A stretch of DNA of 64,000 bases from Bog-950 sp035299425 (lineage in GTDB: Bacteria > Bacteroidota > Bacteroidia > Chitinophagales > LD1). The stretch lies in assembly GCA_035299425.1 (NCBI GenBank), contig DATGWP010000077.1:1-64000 (forward strand), read 5' to 3'. The notes below the pieces were generated by a model. It had not been told where the DNA came from. It was given only the letters and a program-made list of their open reading frames with translations, and searched no databases. Shown here piece after piece: positions 43,601 through 50,280 of the stretch (positions are counted from its first letter, which is position 1; every line of letters begins with the position of its first letter). Made by a program: the position numbers and the translations under genes.

Positions 43601-43897
43601 AGTAATAGCGCCATAGGTACTGGTGTAGAAGACCTACAGGCTATGTATGTAGAAGGGCTGATGCCTAACCCTACCACCGCTAAGGCAGCACTAGCCATTA
43701 CGGTAAAACAAAACACCGATGCAGCGCTTACTATACGCGACCTTACCGGCCGGGTGGTGCAGGCAAGACAGCTGCAGCTGGCAACAGGTAGCAATAACCT
43801 GACAATAGATTTAACCGGAGAGCCTGGCGGGGTTTATTACCTGAGCCTGACCGGTAAAAACGATAACAGGGTTTTAAAGCTTGTAAAAGCACAATAG
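40700..43897 (+). CDS. Large T9SS type A protein with tandem PKD-pair repeats
   Basis: 1065 residues from the ATG at 40700, giving signal peptide MKTTKTLLLLMLLYAAGMVNAQ. Four long repeats of about 150 residues run to residue 640, each made of a PKD domain with YxWDFGDGT (YQWDFGDGTGS, FNWDFGDGTTA, YTWDFGDGTTG) followed by a second PKD-like half with YxWSFPDG or equivalent; each half is framed by paired Cys (YCVDYNGPNCSGNICRTIEVDVC), suggesting extracellular disulphides. A fifth, half repeat follows, then two carboxypeptidase-regulatory-like domains (VTKNGTPQSACYAQVFLI; MAGIQINLLNNAGAPV) and a T9SS type A tail (GLMPNPTTAKAALAITV, GGVYYLSLTGKNDN, LKLVKAQ). Probably a surface adhesin or scaffold. 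Confidence 0.88.
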   Translation: MKTTKTLLLLMLLYAAGMVNAQCVWYYPTYQGGGTYSFTVYGDSAGISPSYAWTFDDGGTATGPNVQHTFTTSGMHGWCLNYSGSCNVTLCDSQYVNVCDWPVSVTHTEGDTVVSFGVQGVQPGWTYSWDFPDGVPSTSTSATPTISFPGPGNHWGNLEITTPNGCIFHANASVNITVENTTGNCNPWAYASTGNFGQVSFVVFTDSGATIPTYQWDFGDGTGSNQQNPQHTYTTSGTYTYCVDYNGPNCSGNICRTIEVDVCSAGTSITYTTVDSTATLTLNGAPAGSTYAWSFPDGNITTSTTASPVVVFPGVGNYNVSVTITTPGGCTLTSTQTVSIVGGGCQGWAYVQAINGDHVTFFAAGDSVGGLPASFNWDFGDGTTATGQSVSHTYPASGNYQYCVTLNGNMCTSTICDTVAIDVCQFTTSIYTTGAINTSATFGLTGAAAGWSYQWSFPGGTPSSSTAANPTVTFPAYGTYTANVTVTTGAGCVQNATHTFTFTDPCQVLVSANQTFGGDFHFHAYTDTVGWLGTYTWDFGDGTTGTGAYPFHAYQTSGTYIYCVNYNNTAAGCAGTLCDTLVVDICDQHAAINVYLDGNTAYFNVYADSLAMWDYTWNFGAASPSTSTDARPSITFPSAGTYPITADYITHNGCSGTLTYTIGFSAPAGQCDTAFEVTNIAGNYYTYFTPVDSGTGQNTITWMFGDNSSGPYAGPSTYHHYNIAGSYDACMTDKGPGCIAVNCKTVIIAGPQVTVAVGGTVTKNGTPQSACYAQVFLIKDSAGYLSAVDTFILNGDTGNCYGDYYFPHLPAGTYYTKAALLPADPGYADYMPTYSVQELNWADAAPVNVTIGSAYTNINLLPGTNPGGPGFVEGWVTQGAGLGIGGGADESRGAGDPMAGIQINLLNNAGAPVAYTYSDATGHFSFGSLALGTYSIYAEVISKVPLELTFTLTQNNPSVNNIMITVNSNSAIGTGVEDLQAMYVEGLMPNPTTAKAALAITVKQNTDAALTIRDLTGRVVQARQLQLATGSNNLTIDLTGEPGGVYYLSLTGKNDNRVLKLVKAQ

Positions 43898-43924
43898 ATA
43901 GTCTTCGATTTGGTTTTAGTAATG

Positions 43925-43958
43925 GCAGCTATGGTATTCGTTCCATAGCTGCTTTTTT
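43925..43958 (+). terminator. Terminator of the PKD-repeat gene
   Basis: GCAGCTATGG and CCATAGCTGC form a perfect 10-bp stem over an 8-base loop, followed by six T at 43953-43958. The T-tract touches the stop codon of comEC on the other strand. Confidence 0.9.
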
Positions 43959-46161
43959 ATTTAGCTATATCAACCGCATACGCCCCCTGCGCGCTTACAT
44001 CCCAATGCTTAATATTCAGCTTTTGGCAATCCTGCACCCAATATTCAATGCGTTTCTTTTTGTTGGATGAGTCAAACACTACTTGCTTGAAATTACAAAG
44101 CTTTTGCAGGTCCGATATATAAAGTTTGGGGTTATTCGATATGATTACCAGGTCGGCCTTTAGTTTTTTACCCATTTGCCAGCTATGATATTTAGGCACC
44201 GTATCAATTAATAATACTGTCTTACCCTCAAACAATATTATTTTACCCAGCGCGACCTGTTTATAGGCTACCGGTAACTCCCTGGCTACTCCATTCTTCC
44301 ACCAATGAGGCCTGATATGAAATTTCTGCTTTTTCTGGTCTATCGACAGGCTGTCATTTATTTCGGTAAAAACTGTAGTGCCGGAAATAAAGGCGATTGC
44401 CTTTTGCTTGGGCACGCTATACACTACTATTTTCTTTTGTTTGGCCTGCTGTATGCTTTCCGCAGTATCGAATGATACCAGGCCAAGTATAATTAGTAAC
44501 CCGGCTATCAGCACTTTGGGTCGACGCTCTACCAATAGCCAACATACCAATGCAAGCAATAGGTAAGCAAAAAGCATTTCAATAAACGAAATACTAAAAC
44601 CTTCCAATACAGCAAAAGGAATTGAATCAATCAGGAAAGTAAATTTATTTAAACCGGTTAATAGCAAATTGAACAGCGCTCCAACGGCTGCATTCAGGTA
44701 GGGTATTTCGCCAACAGCACAAAGGGCCGTACCGGCAAACAGAACTAAATTGCTTACCGGTATTACTACCAGGTTAGCCAGCCAAAACAGGTTAGGAAAC
44801 TGGTGAAAACAAAACAGGCTGAGTGGTAGGGTGGCTATTTGTGCAGCTACCGACACAGCTGTAAGCGCCCAAAAGAAATCAAGCACATACAGAAAAAGCC
44901 AGCGCCAATCGTGCCGGATAGCAGCTTTTAGTTTTTCAGCATATCCATGTACCCGTTTAAATGCCAGCGGCTGCGAGCTGCCTATAAGTATAAGCCCATA
45001 AATTTTAGGATAGAGAAACAGAATACCAAACACCGCCAGGTAACTTAACTGAAACCCCACCTCCGTAATTATAAATGGATTGAACAGCATGAGCAGCAGG
45101 GCGCTGCCCGCTACAATGTTATATACATTTACATGGCGCAGCAACGTAGTGCCTGCCTGTATCATGCTGAACATAAGCGCCGAGCGCAACACCGAAGGGC
45201 TTAGTCCCGTAAGACAGGCATAAAACCAAATAAACGCTATAATACCAGTGGCCTTGGCTATCTGTGCTTTTCTACCCCGTTTATCCATAAACCCAAATAA
45301 AAAATTGAGCATAACGAACACGATGCCTACATGCAGCCCGCTTACGCTAAGCACATGCAGGGTACCACTGTTGGTATAAGCCCGCGACACATCGGTGGTC
45401 ATATAATCGTTATAGCCCAGCATGATGGCGGCCGCCACAGCAAAGTTGTTCTTATCAGTTACATACCGGTTTATTACCGATAGAAAGTAAGCGCGGATGC
45501 TGTACACCCTTTCCATAAAAACATTACCGCTGCCCGTGGCTATTACCCGGTAACTACCCGGTGCAACAAAGCAGCGGTGATATACATTATGAAAGGCCTG
45601 GTATTGTTTAAAATTAAACTCTTCGGGATTCTTAGGGCCGGGGAACTCATCAATTTTTGCGCTAAAAGCAATTACATCGCCATAGCGCAGGTTATTTGGC
45701 TGGCCGGTTCGCAAAAAAGAGAGTAGTATTTTGCCACTGGTTTTGGTATGGCTACCGGCACTTCCAACTTCCCGCACATCTACCAGTGCATTTATAAATT
45801 TTTCTTTTTCTACCGGTGGCTTTATAACCATAGCTACTACAACCGGTTGGTTTTTCAGATGATTCTGAAAGTGACTTTTATAGTTATCCTCGGTGTAAAA
45901 CCATGCTAGAAGATAAGCGGCAGAAACCAACAATAGCGATAGTGTTACTGCATTTAAATGCCTTAACCGGTAAGCTTTCTCTATTCCCACAACACCCAAT
46001 GCCAAGGTAAATACCCCGCACAAACACAGAAGAGGCACCATCAGCCAGAGTATTTTTTGCGAAAGACCGGGTGTAAAATCACAAACAATTTCAATAGCTA
46101 TGCCTGCTATAACCAATAGCGTAATCCGAAGCAGGGGTATCTCATTCCAAAGACTGCGCAT
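43957..46161 (-). CDS. comEC: ComEC/Rec2 family DNA-uptake channel
   Basis: 734 residues with about 10-12 hydrophobic segments. The N-terminal DUF4131 region (residues about 30-190) is followed by the competence domain with the signature YTNSGTLHVLSVSGLHVGIVFVMLNF at about 270, ACLTGLSPSVLRSALMFSMIQAG, and NPFIITEVGFQLSYLAVFGILFLYP. The C-terminal 170 residues lack the metallo-beta-lactamase HxHxDH motif found in longer ComECs. It conducts single-stranded DNA into the cytoplasm during transformation. Divergent from an exonuclease gene and comF, so competence genes cluster here. Confidence 0.9.
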   Translation of the reverse strand: MRSLWNEIPLLRITLLVIAGIAIEIVCDFTPGLSQKILWLMVPLLCLCGVFTLALGVVGIEKAYRLRHLNAVTLSLLLVSAAYLLAWFYTEDNYKSHFQNHLKNQPVVVAMVIKPPVEKEKFINALVDVREVGSAGSHTKTSGKILLSFLRTGQPNNLRYGDVIAFSAKIDEFPGPKNPEEFNFKQYQAFHNVYHRCFVAPGSYRVIATGSGNVFMERVYSIRAYFLSVINRYVTDKNNFAVAAAIMLGYNDYMTTDVSRAYTNSGTLHVLSVSGLHVGIVFVMLNFLFGFMDKRGRKAQIAKATGIIAFIWFYACLTGLSPSVLRSALMFSMIQAGTTLLRHVNVYNIVAGSALLLMLFNPFIITEVGFQLSYLAVFGILFLYPKIYGLILIGSSQPLAFKRVHGYAEKLKAAIRHDWRWLFLYVLDFFWALTAVSVAAQIATLPLSLFCFHQFPNLFWLANLVVIPVSNLVLFAGTALCAVGEIPYLNAAVGALFNLLLTGLNKFTFLIDSIPFAVLEGFSISFIEMLFAYLLLALVCWLLVERRPKVLIAGLLIILGLVSFDTAESIQQAKQKKIVVYSVPKQKAIAFISGTTVFTEINDSLSIDQKKQKFHIRPHWWKNGVARELPVAYKQVALGKIILFEGKTVLLIDTVPKYHSWQMGKKLKADLVIISNNPKLYISDLQKLCNFKQVVFDSSNKKKRIEYWVQDCQKLNIKHWDVSAQGAYAVDIAK

Positions 46162-46206
46162 TGAAAAATTGGAATTGCTTTTTAAATTTAATTGAAAATA
46201 AATTTA

Positions 46207-46938
46207 ATGCACGGGCATATTAATGTTTACGACCTTATTTTTATCGACATAGAAACGGTACCGCAATATTCATCATTCGATCAGCTTAGCCCCGTAATGA
46301 AAGAGCTGTGGCAGGCCAAACATGCCACCCTTAAGGTAGGCGACGAAACCGCAGAAGATGGTTTTTTAAAGCGAGCGGGCGTCTATGCCGAGTTTGCAAA
46401 AATCGTTTGCATCAGCATTGGCTTTTTCAGGCAGGATAAAATGGCTGGCAAAAGAATATTCAGGGTTAAATGCATATCGGGCGATGATGAAAAACAACTG
46501 CTGGTTGATTTTACAGATTTAGTAAGCAAGAGCTTTAATGCCGAGCGCTATCATTTTTGCGGGCACAACATCCGCGAGTTCGATATTCCTTTTATATGCC
46601 GCCGGCTCCTTATCCATCGGTTGCCATTGCCCGACATGTTAAACGCCTCGGGTAAGCGGCCCTGGGAAATGCTGGATGTAGACACCCTGCAGCTTTGGAA
46701 ATTTGGAGACTATAAGAGTTATACCAGCTTAAAATTGCTGGCAGAGGTATTGGGCATACCTACGCCCAAAGGCGATATAGATGGTAAAGATGTGTGCCGG
46801 GTATATTGGCAGGAGCATGACCTTAAACGCATAGCCGAGTATTGCAACCGCGACGTGGTAACGGTAGCCCGGCTGCTGTTACGCATGCAGGGCGACCTGC
46901 AGATATTAGAGGATGCTGATGTGGTGACCGTAAACTAA
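46207..46938 (+). CDS. DEDDy 3'-5' exonuclease, PolB-exo-like
   Basis: 243 residues from ATG 46207; a TTG 15 bases earlier is a weaker option. Exonuclease motifs: LIFIDIETVP (Asp14, Glu16), FCGHNIREFDIPFICRRL (motif II Asp), and IAEYCNRDVVTVARLLLRM (motif III with YxxxD, hence DEDDy). The length and FDIPFICRRLLIHRLPLP pattern fit the predicted PolB-like exonuclease family (DNA_pol_B_exo2). It would trim 3' ends of single-stranded DNA. Its stop is 5 bases before the comF ATG and it diverges from comEC by 45 bases, which suggests a link to incoming DNA. Confidence 0.82.
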   Translation: MHGHINVYDLIFIDIETVPQYSSFDQLSPVMKELWQAKHATLKVGDETAEDGFLKRAGVYAEFAKIVCISIGFFRQDKMAGKRIFRVKCISGDDEKQLLVDFTDLVSKSFNAERYHFCGHNIREFDIPFICRRLLIHRLPLPDMLNASGKRPWEMLDVDTLQLWKFGDYKSYTSLKLLAEVLGIPTPKGDIDGKDVCRVYWQEHDLKRIAEYCNRDVVTVARLLLRMQGDLQILEDADVVTVN

Positions 46939-46943
46939 ATGCC

Positions 46944-47651
46944 ATGCTTACATCAGTAGCCAAATACACCAGCGATTTTTTCAATCTCTTTTACCCTAAA
47001 GTTTGTTTGGTATGCTCGCGCGGCTTGCTAACCGGTGAAAACATTGTTTGCTTTCGTTGTGAAAGTGAGTTACCATATACCAATAACTGGAACCACCTCG
47101 ATAACCCACTAATGAAGCGTTTTTGGGGGCGGTTGGATTTAAAAGGGGCAGCAGTGCTTTATCATTTTCATAAAGGCGAGGGAGTGCAACACCTTATACA
47201 TCTGCTTAAATATAAGGGCAGAAAGGATGTGGGCGAATATATAGGTAAACGATTTGGCTATAAGTTAATGGAGCCGGACTCTGTTATAAAGAATGTGGAC
47301 GTGATAGTGCCGGTACCGCTGCACTGGAAAAAACTAAAGCAGCGTGGGTATAACCAATGTGATTACCTCGCAAAAGGCCTGGCCGAAGTAATGAACGTGG
47401 ATTGGAAAGCAGATGCGCTTGTGAGGGTAAAGGACAATGTTTCGCAAACTAAAATGCATAAGCTGGACCGGTGGACCAATGTGGCCGGAATATTTGAAGT
47501 GGCAGATGAACAACTTCTAAAAGGTAAACACGTTTTATTAGTAGATGATGTAATAACTACCAGCGCAACCACCGAAGAGTGTTTGCAAACAATTCTTAAA
47601 GTGCCCGGCACAACAGTAAGTTTTGCAACAATAGGCGTAGCTGAGCGATAG
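46944..47651 (+). CDS. comF: ComF family phosphoribosyltransferase-like protein
   Basis: 235 residues. N-terminal zinc-finger-like cysteines (YPKVCLVCSRGLLTGENIVCFRCES), then a phosphoribosyltransferase fold with VDVIVPVPLHWKKLKQRGYNQCDYLAKGLAE and the PRPP loop HVLLVDDVITTSATTEECL. ComF helps DNA import or handling of incoming single strands in naturally competent bacteria; the exact reaction is not settled. Coupled to the exonuclease gene (5-base gap). Confidence 0.92.
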   Translation: MLTSVAKYTSDFFNLFYPKVCLVCSRGLLTGENIVCFRCESELPYTNNWNHLDNPLMKRFWGRLDLKGAAVLYHFHKGEGVQHLIHLLKYKGRKDVGEYIGKRFGYKLMEPDSVIKNVDVIVPVPLHWKKLKQRGYNQCDYLAKGLAEVMNVDWKADALVRVKDNVSQTKMHKLDRWTNVAGIFEVADEQLLKGKHVLLVDDVITTSATTEECLQTILKVPGTTVSFATIGVAER

Positions 47652-47765
47652 TACACTGTTAATGCCCCTTGTTGATTACCCTGTTTTTTATATCATTGTA
47701 GCGAAACATATTTGTGCAGATAGAGTAAAAGGGATGATGTACGTACTATAAACCTGAATGAAACT

Positions 47766-48962
47766 GTGAAGATTAATACGTTTAAACTGAGCTTTTTATG
47801 TTTTTTGCTGGCTACGGGCCTGTTTTCGCAGCGGGTAATGGCAGTAGGCAACCCCGGCGAAACCACTGTAGAAGAAACTGTGGTGCCTACCAGTATGGAG
47901 GTATTCAGTGAGCGTGTAGCGGGGCAAATAGATTCCTTTTATAGAAAACGGGTTAAAAACGACCACTTTAATGGTTGTGTAATGGTGGCTAAAGATGGGA
48001 AGCCTATTTACTCGGCAGCCTTTGGTTATGGCAACCTTACTTTTAAAGATACACTTACTATTCAATCATCTATTCAGCTGGCATCAGTTTCAAAAACTTT
48101 TACCAGCACCGCCATACTGCTTTTAGCCGAGCAGGGCTTTTTATCATTGGATGATTCAGTTCAGAAATTTTTCCCCGATTTTCCTTACAAGGGAATTACG
48201 GTGGATTTGTTGTTAAGCCATCGTACCGGCTTGCCCGATTATACTTATTGGGATAACTCTTTTCTGGGCTTAACAAGCAGCCAATATCTTACTAATGAAG
48301 GTCTGATGAATGTGTTGGCTACAAAAAAGCCGGCTATCCGCTGCAAGCCCGACCACATGTTTATTTACTGCAACACCAATTATGCTATACTTGCATCAAT
48401 AGTAGAACGCGTAACCGGTACCAGCTTTAAGCAGTTTATGCACGATGTAGTGTTTGCGCCACTGGGCATGAGCAATACTTACGTATTTGCACCTGAAGAA
48501 GGTGGTACCTGCTGCACCATTAGCTACGATAGCAAAGGACGCCATTGGAAAGATTGCCCGGCCGATGGAGTGGTAGGCGATAAAGGCATCTACTCATCGG
48601 TAGAAGATATGCTGAAATGGGATAATGCCCTGCGCACCGGTTTAATACTGAAAGAAGAAACCTTGATGGAGGCTTATAAGCCACGCAGCCTTGACCGCTA
48701 CTCTTTTGCAAAAGACAAAACAAGAAACTACGGTTATGGCTGGAGAATGACCCGCCAACCTGATAAATCGTATGTAATTTACCACAATGGATTTTGGCAT
48801 GGCAGCAACAACGTGTTTGCCCGCGACCTTAAAGATGGCTTTACCATTATTGTGTTGGGCAACAAATCAAATAACGCCAATTACTGGACACAGCCTATAT
48901 GGAATGCACTGGGCCAGATACGCAACCTGGAGAATATAGCTGAAACTACAGAAGTTCAATAA
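47766..48962 (+). CDS. Exported serine hydrolase, beta-lactamase/class C PBP fold (copy 1)
   Basis: 398 residues, GTG start at 47766, signal MKINTFKLSFLCFLLATGLFSQRVMA. The serine beta-lactamase/DD-peptidase motifs are present: SVSK with nucleophile Ser107 and Lys110, YCNTNY (YxN) at about residue 204, and YHNGFWHGSN as the third element. Such proteins range from DD-peptidases and esterases to beta-lactamases; the substrate is not readable. The next gene is a close paralogue 93 bases downstream on the same strand. Confidence 0.85.
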   Translation: MKINTFKLSFLCFLLATGLFSQRVMAVGNPGETTVEETVVPTSMEVFSERVAGQIDSFYRKRVKNDHFNGCVMVAKDGKPIYSAAFGYGNLTFKDTLTIQSSIQLASVSKTFTSTAILLLAEQGFLSLDDSVQKFFPDFPYKGITVDLLLSHRTGLPDYTYWDNSFLGLTSSQYLTNEGLMNVLATKKPAIRCKPDHMFIYCNTNYAILASIVERVTGTSFKQFMHDVVFAPLGMSNTYVFAPEEGGTCCTISYDSKGRHWKDCPADGVVGDKGIYSSVEDMLKWDNALRTGLILKEETLMEAYKPRSLDRYSFAKDKTRNYGYGWRMTRQPDKSYVIYHNGFWHGSNNVFARDLKDGFTIIVLGNKSNNANYWTQPIWNALGQIRNLENIAETTEVQ

Positions 48963-49055
48963 TCATACGCGCAGTCCGCACCTCAACATTATTTTGTTAT
49001 TAACTGCTGAACCGGTTCGGTTCCTTTAAAAGCGTATTTATCTTTATTTGCCCGC

Positions 49056-50216
49056 GTGAAAAAGGCGGGTATTGTTTTATTGCTATTAGGTGTAATTGCC
49101 GGTGGGGCATTCTTCTTTTATACAAAGAAAAAGCCCGTACAATATACTGCTCCGGTGGTAGCCATCGACACCACCGACCCGCGGCTTGAACAGATATATG
49201 CTTCACTAGACACCTACTTTACCAATCGCAATTTGCAGAATGGCTTTAGCGGCAGTGTGCTTATATCGCTAAAGGGCAAACCTGTGTACGAAAAATGTTT
49301 TGGCTACTGCGATTTTCGCAACAAAGACTTACTGGCAGATACCAATTCTTTTCAACTGGCTTCTGTTTCTAAAACATATACGGCCACCGCTATGCTATGG
49401 TGCGTAGAGCAGGGTTTACTCTCGCTGGACGATTCGCTACAAAAGTTTTTCCCACAGCTTTCATTTTATAAGGGGATACAGGTAAAACACCTGCTATGCC
49501 ACCGTTCGGGGCTGCCCAATTACCTGTATTTCTGCTCGGGTAAATGCAACAAAGGGGAGTATTTAACCAATTCGCAGGTAATAGATTTAATGGCCCGCAC
49601 CAGGCCTGCGCCGTATGCCAAAGCCGATAAAAAATTTGAATACTGCAATACTAATTATCTGTTGTTGGCATCTATCATAGAGCAGGTAACCGAAAAGAAG
49701 TTCCATGATTTTATGCGCGAAACTTTTTTTGCCCCGCTGGGTATGACCCATACATTCATTTACGATTACACCGATAGCAGTGACCGTAAAATTGCCATCA
49801 GCTATAACTCTAAATGGGAGATACAGCGAAACGATTGTTTTGATGGTGTAGTAGGCGATAAGGGGTGCTATTCTACCGTGCGCGATATGTTTTTGTGGGA
49901 TATGGCTTTTTACGAAGGCAAGTTGCTATCGCAGGAAATGTTAAAAGAAGCCTATGCCCCTCGCAGTTTCGAGAAGCCAGGAAAGCGCAACTATGGCTAT
50001 GGCTGGCGCCTGATGCAGCAGCCCGATTCATCTTACCTGGTGTATCACAATGGCTGGTGGCATGGTAACAACACCGTGTTTTTCCGCAATGTGCGCGACA
50101 CTTCGGCAATTATTATCCTTAGCAATAAGTTTAACCGTTCGGTTTACCGCATTCAGCCGGTTTTTGATATACTGTATGGCCGTAAGAGCGGCGAAACCGA
50201 AGAGGGAGAAGAGTAG
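49056..50216 (+). CDS. Serine hydrolase, beta-lactamase/class C PBP fold (copy 2)
   Basis: 386 residues, GTG start. N-terminal anchor AGIVLLLLGVIAGGAFFFYTKKK is unlike the cleavable signal of copy 1 and may be a membrane anchor. Ser103-Lys106 in QLASVSKTYTAT, YCNTNY at about residue 195, and YHNGWWHGNN. Many segments match copy 1 (SLDDSLQKFFPQ, DGVVGDKGCYSTV, EAYAPRSFEKPGKRNYGYGWR), so this is a tandem duplication with divergence. A pair of conserved Cys (CFGYC, CSGKC) not shared by copy 1 may form disulphides. It is upstream of porZ by 64 bases. Confidence 0.84.
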   Translation: MKKAGIVLLLLGVIAGGAFFFYTKKKPVQYTAPVVAIDTTDPRLEQIYASLDTYFTNRNLQNGFSGSVLISLKGKPVYEKCFGYCDFRNKDLLADTNSFQLASVSKTYTATAMLWCVEQGLLSLDDSLQKFFPQLSFYKGIQVKHLLCHRSGLPNYLYFCSGKCNKGEYLTNSQVIDLMARTRPAPYAKADKKFEYCNTNYLLLASIIEQVTEKKFHDFMRETFFAPLGMTHTFIYDYTDSSDRKIAISYNSKWEIQRNDCFDGVVGDKGCYSTVRDMFLWDMAFYEGKLLSQEMLKEAYAPRSFEKPGKRNYGYGWRLMQQPDSSYLVYHNGWWHGNNTVFFRNVRDTSAIIILSNKFNRSVYRIQPVFDILYGRKSGETEEGEE

Positions 50217-50280
50217 GGGTGTTTTTTCACAATATAGCGGCGGTTGGTGCGTTTATGTAGGCTTTTAATAATTTAGCCTT

